From positions 1,178,001 through 1,242,000 of the forward strand of contig JADKGC010000002.1 in the NCBI GenBank assembly GCA_016717205.1: a stretch of DNA of 64,000 nt. The letters run 5' to 3'. Positions 1 to 8,557 of the stretch are shown here, in pieces (the stretch's first letter is position 1; every line of letters begins with the position of its first letter). Origin of the DNA: Candidatus Flexifilum breve. Its GTDB lineage: Bacteria > Chloroflexota > Anaerolineae > Aggregatilineales > Phototrophicaceae. Below the pieces are notes generated by a model. That model was not told the DNA's origin. It saw nothing but the letters and a program-made list of their open reading frames with translations, and did not search any database. Made by a program: the position numbers and the translations under genes.

Positions 1-303
1 GTTCGGCAGAATGTTGAAGGTGTAGGTCAGACCATCTTCCGACACGCTGTAGCTTGCCAGACCATTCTGAACTTCAACGGTTTCTTCGTGCAAGCGCAGC
101 AGGCTTGGGAAGAGTTCAGTGATTACCTGAACCGACGGAACGTCTTCGGCCAGCGCGGGATCGAGCGTCGGAATATCGCTGCAACCCATCTGGCGACCGG
201 TCACGAGAATCTTGGGGCCATCTTGCGCCGCCGCACCACCGACGACCGCGAACAGCATCGCGACCAACAGCAGCAGAGCAGTCAAACGAGTGAACTTCTG
301 CAT
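1..303 (-). CDS. ABC transporter substrate-binding protein, family 5 (oligopeptide/dipeptide type), N-terminal part
   Basis: Partial gene running off the left edge. It starts at an ATG at 303, three bases after a strong AGGAGGA ribosome site (307-313). The first ~26 residues are a secretion signal: basic MQKFTR, a Leu/Val core, then GGAAAQ. The next ~75 residues contain TLDPALAED, LFPSLLRLHEET and VSEDGLTYTFNI. These are the hallmark N-terminal blocks of extracytoplasmic peptide/nickel-type binding proteins (SBP_bac_5). The protein would capture peptides or similar solutes for an ABC importer. Permease and ATPase genes are not visible and would lie to the left. The exact ligand cannot be read from this fragment. 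Confidence 0.75.
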   Translation of the reverse strand, partial: MQKFTRLTALLLLVAMLFAVVGGAAAQDGPKILVTGRQMGCSDIPTLDPALAEDVPSVQVITELFPSLLRLHEETVEVQNGLASYSVSEDGLTYTFNILPN

Positions 304-483
304 ACATCCTCCTAGAAAATTTTGTGGGAGCGGATCAGCACATCCGCCAATTCCTAACGCGGCATTAAAATTGCTGCCTAGAACTTAACACGAGACGGGG
401 TACGTCGCAAGATCGCTCAGGCATGCTTGGATGTTCTACACACATTTACCCCCGACCCAGTCCAGTGGTTCAAAGTTGTGTCT

Positions 484-513
484 TTGATTTCTAGCGTCAA
501 CGTACATTAGAAT
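484..513 (+). promoter_or_regulatory. Candidate sigma70-type promoter
   Basis: TTGATT at 484-489 and TAGAAT at 508-513 are separated by 18 bases. They lie about 50 bases upstream of the secreted propeller gene at 566. The match is moderate and based on sequence alone. Confidence 0.4.
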
Positions 514-565
514 GGAGCAGCTTCTGGACGCTCCACCGAGCGTCTCTTTTGAGGACGGTTAAGCG

Positions 566-1681
566 ATGCTGAAAAAAATCGGTTTGCTCTTGATATTCAC
601 CGCCCTGTTGGCCAGCGGTCTGAGCGCGCAGCAGGCTGCGTCTCCCGCCTATTTGTGGGTGCGCGGCGACCTGTACCGCCTCGATCCCGACGCCCTGACG
701 ACCGAGCCGCTGACCGCGACGGGTACTGTCTCAAATCCGGTCATCGCGCCCGACGGCGCGCGCATTGCCTACCGTCAGGCATCGCCGCTGGGCCTTGAAG
801 CGCTGGATCGCGTGCAGGCGGAGGGCGAAATCGCCGAGATCGACCTCCCTTCTGATATCGTCATCCTCGACTTAGTGAGCGGCGAAATGAGCACGATCGC
901 GGCCCAACCTGCCGATGCCTCGCTGTTTGTAGCCGGCATCGCCGACAAGGCGATTGTCCGCTCGGCGCCCGCGTGGTCGCCGGATGGCACGCGCCTCGCG
1001 TGGACGGCGTGCGACTTCGGCGTCGAGGTGCCGCGCCTGATGATCTACGACCTGGCCGCTGCGACCACGACCGTGCTGCTCCCGGCGATCAACACGCCGA
1101 TCACACAGGGGCGCTCGCCGGAAATCCGCTGGGGTGAAGACGTGTTCATCATCAACCTGTCCGCGGATGCGGCGGGCGAACAGAGCTACCTGATGGTGAG
1201 CGAAGCGGGCACGATGACCGCCGCGCCGCGCATCGGAGCGGTCACCGACGACTATGTGCTCGACTTTTACGCGGTACAGGGCGCGAATCAGACTTACGCG
1301 GGGCTGTTCTACGCCTCCGGCCGCTGGACGATCCTCGATACGCAGACGGGCGTCGGCGTGCCCTTCCCCGATGTGCCGCATCTGGTCAGCCGCGCGGCAG
1401 GCGAGTCATCGCTGCGCGTGCGCTTCGACATCACGCCGGATATGGGCATGTTCTGGGAAGTGCTGAATACGACGATGGCCTTCACGGGCGCGCCCGCCCG
1501 CGTGACGCTGTCACCCGACGGTCAGGCGCTGGCCTTCATCGGCTACCCGACCTTCAACGGCGCGGCGATCTGGCGGAATGAGGCGATCACCGAAATCCCG
1601 AACACGGGCGAAACCGACGACGTATTCGAGGTCGGCGCGGTGTTGTGGGGCGCGACCGAATGGACGATAGACCTGCCGTAA
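566..1681 (+). CDS. Secreted TolB/WD40-like beta-propeller protein
   Basis: 371 residues. An N-terminal signal peptide (MLKKIGLLLIFTALLASG, cleavage near SAQQA) indicates export. At least three PD40-type strands are visible: SNPVIAPDGARIAYR near residue 56, APAWSPDGTRLAWT near 136 and VTLSPDGQALAFIGY near 314. The last third repeats the blade pattern and ends with a tryptophan-rich segment. Such propellers usually act as extracytoplasmic binding scaffolds; no catalytic residues are apparent. It stands alone between a divergent solute-binding protein gene and a repeat-filled gap. The fold is well supported; the function is unknown. Confidence 0.7.
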   Translation: MLKKIGLLLIFTALLASGLSAQQAASPAYLWVRGDLYRLDPDALTTEPLTATGTVSNPVIAPDGARIAYRQASPLGLEALDRVQAEGEIAEIDLPSDIVILDLVSGEMSTIAAQPADASLFVAGIADKAIVRSAPAWSPDGTRLAWTACDFGVEVPRLMIYDLAAATTTVLLPAINTPITQGRSPEIRWGEDVFIINLSADAAGEQSYLMVSEAGTMTAAPRIGAVTDDYVLDFYAVQGANQTYAGLFYASGRWTILDTQTGVGVPFPDVPHLVSRAAGESSLRVRFDITPDMGMFWEVLNTTMAFTGAPARVTLSPDGQALAFIGYPTFNGAAIWRNEAITEIPNTGETDDVFEVGAVLWGATEWTIDLP

Positions 1682-1799
1682 AAATGACCCCTCCCCGAAT
1701 TCAGGGCGGGGAGCCAACCGCAGTCGCCAAACCAATTTCGTTCTCGTAGGGACGCGCAACGGCGCGTCCGCGGTTTTGACCTCACCCCCGGCCCCTCTC

Positions 1800-2209
1800 C
1801 TGTCAGGGGTAGGTTTATAATGTTTCCCACTTGAACGCGGAGTTCTTTCGCCAAAACCCCTGTAGGGACGAGGCATGAGCTCATTTCAGAATCGGCATTT
1901 TGTCTAACCTCACCCCGTTTCGCTGCGCTCAACCGCCCCTCTCCAAAGGGCGAGGGGCAAGGGCAAGGCGGGTTGGTGGTGTCCCTCTCCCCACGGAGAG
2001 GGACGGCTTGCGGAGCAAGCAGGGTGAGGTTGGGTATTTTCACCAATTGTGAAATAGGCTCATGCCTCGTCCTGTTTTCCTCCGGATTGGACAAAAAGCC
2101 TGTGTTCCGTGAACGCAAAAGTTCGCTTTAGCAAATCGGGTTACGGCCGTGTTGGCACACGAGGACGAGGCATGCCTCGTCCCTACAATTGAAAACCTAC
2201 CCCTGTCAG
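1800..2209. repeat. MITE-like element, copy A (with a nested insertion)
   Basis: Outer inverted ends are CTGTCAGGGGTAGGTTT (1800-1816) and the complement of CTGACAGGGGTAGGTTTT (2192-2209). Inside are palindromic ends of the GTAGGGACGAGGCATG type (1862 onward, 2057-2073, 2163-2186). An extra block (about 1890-2048) carries the common intergenic CTCACCCC...GGGTGAGG repeat. Related copies lie at 21609-21772 and 30995-31216. The whole gap 1682-2266 is gene-free as far as I can see. Confidence 0.6.
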
Positions 2210-2266
2210 CGGCGCCTCTCCGGGTGGAGAGGGGAGACAGATCGGAGCATTTGGTGCCCGCTGTAG

Positions 2267-3931
2267 TTACGAGCGCAGACGCCGCCGCACCGACGCCCAC
2301 AGCCATGACAGTTCTTCGATCCGCAGCACGAAGGCCGCCCCGAGGAACACCGCGCCGCTGACCCCGCCCGCCGCAATCACGAGCACGGCCTCGCGGATGG
2401 CGCCGGATGTCCCGATCATCCGTTCCCCGAACGGTTCGATGACGAGAGCGACCGCGCTCATGAGCAGGGCCGCGGCCCCGGTTTTGAGCAGCGTGCGGAA
2501 CAACCGCTGATCGCCGAAACCTTTCAAGCGCCGCCACAGGATGAACGCGGATACCAGCGCGTGCATGATGTGCTTGGCGCTGTCAGCGATCATCAGGCTG
2601 AACAGGCCAAAGGTAGGCAGCAGCAGCACGGCGACCAGCATGTACCACACCAGACTCCCAAAGCCGATCACCGCGGGCGTAAGCGTGTCCTGCTGCGCGT
2701 AGAAAGCGTACACCAGCAGTAGATCAATGGCGGCAAACGGCAGACCGATCAGGTACAGGCGCAGCGCATGCACGGTGATCTGTGTATCGGCGGCGGTGAA
2801 CGCGCCGTGTTCGAACAGCAGACGCACAATCGGCGTGCCTAGCACAAACAGGCCGAGCGTCGCGGGCAGAATCAGCGTGATTGCCAGCCGCAAGCCAAGG
2901 CCGAGCGTATTCTTGAAGCCCAAATCCTCGGTCAGCACTGATTGGCGGGCGAGTGTCGGCAGAATCGCGATGCTGATAGCGGTCGCGACCAAGCCCTGCG
3001 GAAACTGGATCAGCGTGGTCGCCCAGTTCATATAACTGACGCTGCCCACCCCCGTTTGACTGGCGAGGTTGTAGCTGAAGGTGCGCACGAACGTATCCAG
3101 CACCAGCGAAAACATCACCGGGGCGTAGAGCAGCGCGATCTGCTTGACGGCGGGATGCCGCCAGTTGAAATTGATGCGGAACTGCACGCCGCGCATCCCC
3201 GGCAGTTGGCGCAGGAACTGCACCAACGCGCCGATCAGCCAACCGTAGGCCGCAGCGCGAATGCCTTCCGCGGGGCGCGTCATTAGCCAACCGATGCCCG
3301 AGGAACGCAGCACAGCTTGCAGCGGCGGCGCGAAAATCAGCGTGCCGAAGACAATCGAGGCGTTGAACAGGATGCCCGCCAGCGCGGGCAGCGTGAATTC
3401 GCGCAGCGCGTAGAGCGTGCCGCTCAACACGGCGAATAAACTCAGGAAGATAAGCGCGGGCGAGACGGAGCGCAGCACATCGGCGGCGAGCGCCTGCGTG
3501 GCGGGATCCGAACCGCCGCTCACGACGATGATCACCTGCGGAGCGAACACTTCCAGCAGCAGCACCAGCGCGGCGATGATCAGCGCGACGAGGCTGACGA
3601 GGATGCTCACTAACTGCCACAGGGCCTTTTGGCCGTCACGGGTGACGACTTCGCTCAAGACGGGGATGATCGCACTGTTGACGTGACCCGCGATCAAGAG
3701 ATCGTACAGGGTTTTGGGGACGATAATCGCGTAATTGAACGCGTCCATCGCCCGGGAGGCACCGAATAAGTTGGTGAGGACAATCTCGCGCGCCAGCCCT
3801 AAAACGCGGCTGCCCACGTTGCCGAGCGCCAGAATGCCCGTCGCCTTGGCCACCCCTGCGCGCGTTTCCGTTTCGGTTTGGGTCACGGCGTCGGCGGCTT
3901 CGCTCAGGCGGTCGATCGATGTTTCTGCCAT
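2267..3931 (-). CDS. murJ: Lipid II flippase MurJ (MviN family)
   Basis: 554 residues from the ATG at 3931, which has GGAAG five bases upstream. A longer in-frame start at 4021 would add an unlikely non-membrane leader. The N-terminus has a short soluble stretch, then ILALGNVGSRVLGLAREIV. LFGASRAMDAFNYAIIVP follows, the characteristic first-helix and loop signature of MurJ/MviN. About 14 hydrophobic segments follow, including YMNWATTLIQFPQGLVATAI and the C-terminal pair. MurJ flips the lipid-linked peptidoglycan precursor across the cytoplasmic membrane, implying a murein wall. It is monocistronic here, facing away from the lipoprotein gene. Confidence 0.92.
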   Translation of the reverse strand: MAETSIDRLSEAADAVTQTETETRAGVAKATGILALGNVGSRVLGLAREIVLTNLFGASRAMDAFNYAIIVPKTLYDLLIAGHVNSAIIPVLSEVVTRDGQKALWQLVSILVSLVALIIAALVLLLEVFAPQVIIVVSGGSDPATQALAADVLRSVSPALIFLSLFAVLSGTLYALREFTLPALAGILFNASIVFGTLIFAPPLQAVLRSSGIGWLMTRPAEGIRAAAYGWLIGALVQFLRQLPGMRGVQFRINFNWRHPAVKQIALLYAPVMFSLVLDTFVRTFSYNLASQTGVGSVSYMNWATTLIQFPQGLVATAISIAILPTLARQSVLTEDLGFKNTLGLGLRLAITLILPATLGLFVLGTPIVRLLFEHGAFTAADTQITVHALRLYLIGLPFAAIDLLLVYAFYAQQDTLTPAVIGFGSLVWYMLVAVLLLPTFGLFSLMIADSAKHIMHALVSAFILWRRLKGFGDQRLFRTLLKTGAAALLMSAVALVIEPFGERMIGTSGAIREAVLVIAAGGVSGAVFLGAAFVLRIEELSWLWASVRRRLRS

Positions 3932-4182
3932 GCGCTTCCAGTTGCTAGTTAAACAACTCCCTAAGCATAACATAAGCCCGCCACTACAAAAATCCCATGC
4001 TCGGCGCGGGGCGGTTGCCACTACAATGAGGTCAGAGATAGAGGATTGTTACGGGTGTAGTGATTTATTATGTATCCGCTCCGACCCACATGCTGTATCC
4101 TCTATGTCAAGATGGGCGGTCTGGGCACCGTAGACGCAGCCCCAACCTAGACGTGACTTGATTTCAGCCTAAAGGACCCCGT

Positions 4183-4965
4183 ATGCGTTTGCGGCTGATC
4201 GTTGTGCTGCTGGCACTGGCTTTGGCGGCGTGTGGTGCGCCGACCACGCCCAATCTCCCTCCCACCGTCGATCCCTCCATCATCACCTGGGATCGCAGCC
4301 CGAACGCGGTCGTCTTTCGCGCCGATGTGCTCGGCGGCGAAGATGCGTTCGGCGCGCTCGACGATATCCCCCAGTGCACGATCTTCGGGGATAACCGCGT
4401 GGTGTGGCTCAATGAGTTGGGCGGTTTTCACTTTGAAGTCCTCTATGATGCGGTGACGGACGCCGAACTGCGCGAGTTCATCCGCTATCTGACGGTCGAC
4501 GAAGGGATTTACACCTTCAACTGGAGCATCGACTCCGTGTTCGGCTCGCCGACCGCTGCGCCCGTCTTCCAGAGCGTCGATCTCACCGTGAACGGCCTCA
4601 CCCACCGGACGGATTCGTTCAGCGGGTGGGATTCGCAGTTGTTCATCCGCGTGCTGACCATGTGCAAGCGGCTCGGCGACGCGCCGATCCTCTATCAACC
4701 AGCGGGCGGTTGGGTCTCGGTGCAACCACGACCGTATAACCCGCAAGCGCCGATCAGCCAGTGGGACGGAGCGCGGATGGGCTTTGGCCTGGCCGCGGCG
4801 AACGGCGCGCCCGCGCGCTGGGTCAACGGGGAGGCAATTCTGTCGCTGTGGACGGCGCGGCGCACCCTGCCGACCAGTCTGCTCTACACCGAAGACAACA
4901 GCAACTACTATGCGGTCGCGCTGCAATTGCCGGGCATCACCCGTGACGCCCTCGCCGCCCCGTAA
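4183..4965 (+). CDS. Predicted lipoprotein of unknown function
   Basis: 260 residues. The N-terminus MRLRLIVVLLALALAACG has a basic start, a hydrophobic core and a LAAC lipobox with Cys17 as the lipidation site. A ribosome site AAAGGA precedes the ATG. The mature protein begins with a Pro/Thr-rich linker (APTTPNLPPTVDPS) followed by a mixed alpha/beta domain with Trp-rich segments. There are two further cysteines, near residues 66 (PQCTIF) and 165 (TMCKRL). I recognise no family. It is presumably anchored on the outer face of the membrane. The downstream end runs directly into a nested inverted repeat. Confidence 0.6.
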   Translation: MRLRLIVVLLALALAACGAPTTPNLPPTVDPSIITWDRSPNAVVFRADVLGGEDAFGALDDIPQCTIFGDNRVVWLNELGGFHFEVLYDAVTDAELREFIRYLTVDEGIYTFNWSIDSVFGSPTAAPVFQSVDLTVNGLTHRTDSFSGWDSQLFIRVLTMCKRLGDAPILYQPAGGWVSVQPRPYNPQAPISQWDGARMGFGLAAANGAPARWVNGEAILSLWTARRTLPTSLLYTEDNSNYYAVALQLPGITRDALAAP

Positions 4966-4972
4966 AACTATT

Positions 4973-5139
4973 AACCACAGAGAGCACAGAGAACACAGAG
5001 GGTAGAGACAAAAACATTGTTAACCGCAGAGGACGCAGAGAACGCGAAGAATGAAATCTTTCTCTCTGCGCTCTTTGCGCTCTCTGCGGTTAGGGATCTT
5101 TTGGTCTTCTCCCTCTGTGCTCTCTGTGTTCTCTGTGGT
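4973..5139. repeat. Nested inverted repeat built of 9-bp units
   Basis: Outer arms are 4974-5001 and 5111-5138 (ccacagaga/gcacagaga/acacagagg and its complement). Inner arms are 5022-5049 and about 5063-5092 (ccgcagagg/acgcagaga/acgcgaaga and complement). Each arm is made of three degenerate nonamers, so two related hairpins are nested one inside the other. The block separates convergent genes at 4965 and 5140. Shorter relatives occur at 26343-26367 and near 30697-30723. Confidence 0.75.
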
Positions 5140-5511
5140 TCAATTCTTTCTTTTCTTCTTCTTCGGCATCAGCGTTTGCACATAGCGGATGCTGTCCTCA
5201 ATCCAGTAGGTGACCTTCTCGTCCGCGCTGACGATGCTCGGCGGCAGCTTGACATAGTTCTTGCTGACGGGGGTGTCGGGGTTATAGCCGGGGTCGTTAG
5301 CCGCCGCCTCTTTGAGAATTTCCGCGCGCTGTTCATCAGGCAGCTTGAGCGCGACGTAATCGTCAATGAACACGGCGAACGGTTTGCCTGCCGTATAGAT
5401 GAGCACGCCGCCGAACATGTCTTTGTAGATGAGATCCGGCTGGATGTCAGGGATCTGCCCGACCCACGCTTCAAATTGTGCTTGGATTTGACGGTATTTT
5501 GATGCAACCAT
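5140..5511 (-). CDS. TfoX N-terminal-domain-like protein
   Basis: 123 residues, starting at 5511 with GGAG six bases upstream. The segment KDMFGGVLIYTAGKPFAVFI near residues 30-50 followed by ALKLPDEQRAEIL matches the TfoX_N / YjbR-like pattern. In that pattern a small alpha/beta domain has a MFGG turn and a later K-L-P strand. The C-terminus is a lysine tail (PKKKKRKN). Related single-domain proteins are common and mostly uncharacterised; only the enterobacterial two-domain TfoX (Sxy) is linked to competence. A role in competence is therefore not implied. Confidence 0.6.
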   Translation of the reverse strand: MVASKYRQIQAQFEAWVGQIPDIQPDLIYKDMFGGVLIYTAGKPFAVFIDDYVALKLPDEQRAEILKEAAANDPGYNPDTPVSKNYVKLPPSIVSADEKVTYWIEDSIRYVQTLMPKKKKRKN

Positions 5512-5559
5512 GGTCTGCTCCTAACGTATCATCTATAGATGATCATTGTAGGAGGGATC

Positions 5560-6186
5560 ATGCCAGACGACATCAAACTCAAGAAGTACGAAGAGGTGTT
5601 GATGGCGGCCTTTGACTTTGACACCGCCGATCTCGCGGCCAACGAACGCGGGAAGTACAGCGAACACCAGATCGCCGCGCTGCACCACCAGCGACGGCGG
5701 TACGTCGTTACCGGCGCGATCATGGCTGGCCTGATGCTGTTGTTCCTCGCCTTCGTTGTGCTGACTTCCAGCCAGCTCGCCGCGCTCTTCAACGGAGTCG
5801 CCGTGCTCGGCCTGCTGCTGGCCGCATTCAGTACCGGGCAGCATGTCTATCGCCTCAACCGCGATCTGCAGACGCCAGTGAGCGCGGTTGAAGGGCGCAT
5901 CGAATTGGATGCGCGCTCGGTCGAAAATGGGGGCGATTACGTGGTGCAGGTAGAGAAACAAAAATTCAAGGTGCGGCGTGAAGCCTTTTTCGCCTTCAAA
6001 AACGGTGATCCGTATCGCCTGTACTACGCGCCGCACAGCCAGACGATCCTCTCTGTCGACTGGCTGCGCGACGATCAGCCGTTCGTAGACCATGATCGAC
6101 TTCATCTGGAGGAAGAACCGCGGCCACAGGTCACCCGCATGGCCGCCGGGACTCAGGTTTCGCGCGCGGGTGCAGCAAGGCGTTAA
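5560..6186 (+). CDS. Two-TM membrane protein, window paralog family, copy 1
   Basis: 208 residues from the ATG at 5560, preceded by GGAGGG five bases upstream; an upstream start at 5539 lacks one. Architecture: N-terminal cytoplasmic motif (FDFDTADLAANERGKYSEHQ, residues ~23-42), two transmembrane helices (~55-75 and ~80-100), then a soluble domain. That domain ends in FFAFKNGDPYRLYYAPHSQ and ILSVDWL. Five other full-length genes in this window share this layout (6190, 6795, 9164, 19643, 36580) and one truncated copy lies at 10327. I do not recognise the family. This is the first of three tandem same-strand copies separated by only a few bases. Confidence 0.75.
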   Translation: MPDDIKLKKYEEVLMAAFDFDTADLAANERGKYSEHQIAALHHQRRRYVVTGAIMAGLMLLFLAFVVLTSSQLAALFNGVAVLGLLLAAFSTGQHVYRLNRDLQTPVSAVEGRIELDARSVENGGDYVVQVEKQKFKVRREAFFAFKNGDPYRLYYAPHSQTILSVDWLRDDQPFVDHDRLHLEEEPRPQVTRMAAGTQVSRAGAARR

Positions 6187-6189
6187 GGG

Positions 6190-6792
6190 ATGACCGTGAC
6201 CAACGACCACAAGCTCAAGAAATACGAAGATGTATTGATGCGAGCGCTCAACTTCACTGAGGACGATCTCACCCTCAACGCCGCGGGCCAGTTGAGCGCC
6301 GCGCAGATGAACCGGCTGAAAACCCAGCGGACGACAACGGCAAGTCTGGCGGTGGCGTTGAGCGTCATCGTCGGTGGGCTGCTGCTATTCGCCAACGGGT
6401 ATGCCCGGTCGCTCGCGCCACTGGTCATGATGGTGCTGATCTTCGTCCTGTTCACGGTCGTGACCGGCATCATTCCGGCGGTGCAGATGACCCGCGACTT
6501 GCAGGCGGGTGTCCAAGTCGCTGAGGGGCGCGTCGAACTGGATACCATCCCCCGGCGGAAGCGCACCGTTTACTTGGTGAAGCTGGACGGCCAGAAATTC
6601 AAGGTACAGAAGCAGACGTTTCTCGCCTTCAAAAACGGCGATCCGTATCGCATCTACTATGCGCCGCACAGCCGGACGATCCTCGCCGCTGAATGGCTGC
6701 GCGACGACGATCCGTTTGTAGCGCGCGGCGACGACGCGGCGCAGGCGATCAGCGCGCTCGATGACCAGCCATTGTCTAGACAGACGAGGTGA
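6190..6792 (+). CDS. Two-TM membrane protein, window paralog family, copy 2
   Basis: 200 residues, starting four bases after the previous stop. The same three parts are visible: KLKKYEDVL then LNFTEDDLTLNAAGQLSAAQ (20-40), two hydrophobic helices (~52-70 and ~76-95), and the soluble C-terminal domain. That domain contains VKLDGQKFKVQKQTFLAFKN and IYYAPHSRTILAAEWL. It is closer to copy 3 than to copy 1 in the VQVAEGRVELDT block after TM2, suggesting stepwise local duplication. Transcription is almost certainly shared with its neighbours. Function unknown. Confidence 0.75.
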   Translation: MTVTNDHKLKKYEDVLMRALNFTEDDLTLNAAGQLSAAQMNRLKTQRTTTASLAVALSVIVGGLLLFANGYARSLAPLVMMVLIFVLFTVVTGIIPAVQMTRDLQAGVQVAEGRVELDTIPRRKRTVYLVKLDGQKFKVQKQTFLAFKNGDPYRIYYAPHSRTILAAEWLRDDDPFVARGDDAAQAISALDDQPLSRQTR

Positions 6793-6794
6793 GC

Positions 6795-7415
6795 ATGCCT
6801 AAAGAGGTCAAACTCAAGAAGTACGAAGAGGTGTTAGCCGCGGCGCTCAAGTTCACTGACGATGATCTCGCCATGAACGCTGCTGGCCGCCTGAGCAAGA
6901 CACAGGTGGCTGCGCTGCACCGCCGCCGCACCATTGGCGCAGTCATGATCGGCGGGCTGTGCGTGACGGTGGCGTTTTTCCTGTTGATTGGCACCGTTGG
7001 CGCGACGGCGAGTCTGGGACCGATCCTGCTGGCAATGCTGGTCTTCATGGCTTTCGCGCTGGCCGTCGGCGCACTCCCGGCGGTGCGCATCACCCGTGAC
7101 CTGAAGATGGGAGTGCAGGTCGCCGAAGGCCGTGTCGAACTGGATACGACTCCCGCGCAGAACAGCGCCAGCTACCGGGTGAAGGTGGACGGTCGGAAAT
7201 TCAATGTGCAGAAGCGCGCGTTCCTCGCCTTCAAAAACGGCGATCCGTATCGCATCTACTACGCGCCGAATACGAAGATGATCCTCTCGGCGGAATGGCT
7301 GCGCGATGACAACCCGTTCATCGAAACGGATGAGGAAGTGGATACCGATGCTGTGGAGGAGCGGCCGTATGCCGGGGAAGTGCTCAAACGTCGGCGGAGC
7401 GACGACGGCACGTGA
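6795..7415 (+). CDS. Two-TM membrane protein, window paralog family, copy 3
   Basis: 206 residues from the ATG at 6795, preceded by GAGGTGAG; a GTG at 6789 overlapping the previous stop is an alternative. N-terminal motif KFTDDDLAMNAAGRLSKTQ, two transmembrane segments (~55-73 and ~78-97), then the conserved VQVAEGRVELDT, FLAFKNGDPYRIYYAPN and ILSAEWL blocks. The C-terminal tail is acidic and then basic (ETDEEVDTDAVEERP, KRRRSDDG), the most variable part of the family. It ends the three-gene array; a hairpin follows. Function unknown. Confidence 0.75.
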   Translation: MPKEVKLKKYEEVLAAALKFTDDDLAMNAAGRLSKTQVAALHRRRTIGAVMIGGLCVTVAFFLLIGTVGATASLGPILLAMLVFMAFALAVGALPAVRITRDLKMGVQVAEGRVELDTTPAQNSASYRVKVDGRKFNVQKRAFLAFKNGDPYRIYYAPNTKMILSAEWLRDDNPFIETDEEVDTDAVEERPYAGEVLKRRRSDDGT

Positions 7416-7436
7416 CGCGACCGGCAGGCGAATCAA

Positions 7437-7461
7437 AGAGGACGCCTGAGTGACGTCCTCT
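7437..7461. terminator. Hairpin between convergent genes
   Basis: Perfect 8-bp stem (AGAGGACG at 7437-7444, CGTCCTCT at 7454-7461) between the convergent stops at 7415 and 7484. There is no clear T-run on either side, so factor-independent termination is only possible. Confidence 0.35.
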
Positions 7462-7483
7462 GCTAGCTTGCGTTTGATCGGTT

Positions 7484-8287
7484 TTACGCGACGCCGCTGC
7501 CGATATTCATCGCCAAGGGCAGGACGACATATTCGTCCTGACGGTAGAACGCGAAGATCTTCTGCATTTCGTCGTACAGCGGTGCGACCAAAGCCGCGCG
7601 CTTTTCCGGCGCTAACACCTTAAACGCCTGCACCGCGCTCGGCGACGCCATCATCGTGGCGGTGATGAAGGCGCGCTCATCGGGGAAGCGCACGTTGACC
7701 GTCACTTTTTTCACGTCGACATTGTGGAAGCCCGCCTGTGTGAACAGCAGCTTGAGCGCCTGCGGGTCACCAAAGCTGAAGGTCGAGGCCAGCGCCGGGA
7801 TACCCATCAGCTTTTGCAGCACGGCGTTGAACTGCTCATACACGCGGTTGTGGGCAAAGCCCTGATTCACGCTGACGACCGCGCGGCCACCGGGTACGAG
7901 CATGCGGTGCATCTCACGCATGGCGCGCAGCTTATCCCCCATGAACTGCAAACCCTGCTGGCAGGTGACGAGGTCGAATGACTCGTTCACAAACGTCATG
8001 CCCTGGGCGTTGCCTTCAGCAAACGTGATCTCCGCGCCGTTGGGCTTGGGAATCGAGCGCGCCACCGCCAGCATCGGCGGCGACACATCAAGGCCGGTCA
8101 CTTCACCAGAGCGGCCCACGATGGGGGCAAACGTGCGCGGAATCACCCCAGTGCCACAGGCGACATCCAGCACGCGATCCCCGCATTCCGGTTGGGCGAC
8201 ACGCTTTAATTCCTGCGCCGCCGGGCCGTACAGCGCCGGGACGAGGTACCGCTCGTACAAATCAGCAGGCGTTGCGGTTTTGGTCAT
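7484..8287 (-). CDS. Class I SAM-dependent methyltransferase
   Basis: 267 residues, starting at 8287 with GAGGG about nine bases upstream. Motif I is VLDVACGTGVIPR (residues ~39-51). Motif II-like VTGLDVSPPML and motif IV-like FDLVTCQQGLQFM follow, then MHRMLVPGGRAVV. This is the ubiE/Methyltransf_11 layout. The substrate cannot be read; UbiE-like enzymes methylate quinone precursors, but many relatives act on other small molecules. It has no operon partner on its strand. Confidence 0.8.
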   Translation of the reverse strand: MTKTATPADLYERYLVPALYGPAAQELKRVAQPECGDRVLDVACGTGVIPRTFAPIVGRSGEVTGLDVSPPMLAVARSIPKPNGAEITFAEGNAQGMTFVNESFDLVTCQQGLQFMGDKLRAMREMHRMLVPGGRAVVSVNQGFAHNRVYEQFNAVLQKLMGIPALASTFSFGDPQALKLLFTQAGFHNVDVKKVTVNVRFPDERAFITATMMASPSAVQAFKVLAPEKRAALVAPLYDEMQKIFAFYRQDEYVVLPLAMNIGSGVA

Positions 8288-8408
8288 GGGCTGTGACCCT
8301 CTTGACAGAATTTACTTTCTTTAGGATACCGTACTCTGAATAGATGTGCGATAGCCACATCGTTTGTTAGTACTAAGGTGGTAGATCAGATAAAACGCTG
8401 CCATTCGC

Positions 8409-8503
8409 ATCCGACCCCACCCCCGGCCCCTCCCCGAATTCGGAGAGGGGAGACAGATTTCTCCTCGCGCTGCTTGCGTGGGAGAGGAGGCTGGGGGTGA
8501 AAA
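8409..8503. repeat. Common intergenic GC-rich repeat (CACCCCCGGCCCCTCCCC type)
   Basis: A run of CACCCCCGGCCCCTCC, a GAATTCGGAGAGGGG palindrome, and GCTTGCGTGGGAGAGG leading to GGGGGTGA. The same words recur between genes throughout the window, for example near 1780, 13240, 13400, 18270, 18480, 23285, 51090, 51150 and 59690. The gap 8288-8557 holds nothing else I can identify. Confidence 0.6.
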
Positions 8504-8557
8504 AGTTAATTTGAGACAAAGCGCTTGACGCTAACTTTATCCATAACTCAGATTAGG

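Noticed and set aside
1682..2266. Insertion sequence with transposase
   Set aside because: The inverted ends and palindromes are present, but no open frame of useful length or transposase motif lies inside; only non-autonomous elements are supported.
4973..5139. CRISPR-like array
   Set aside because: Units are 9 bp, directly adjoining and arranged as inverted arms; there are no unique spacers and no cas genes in the window.
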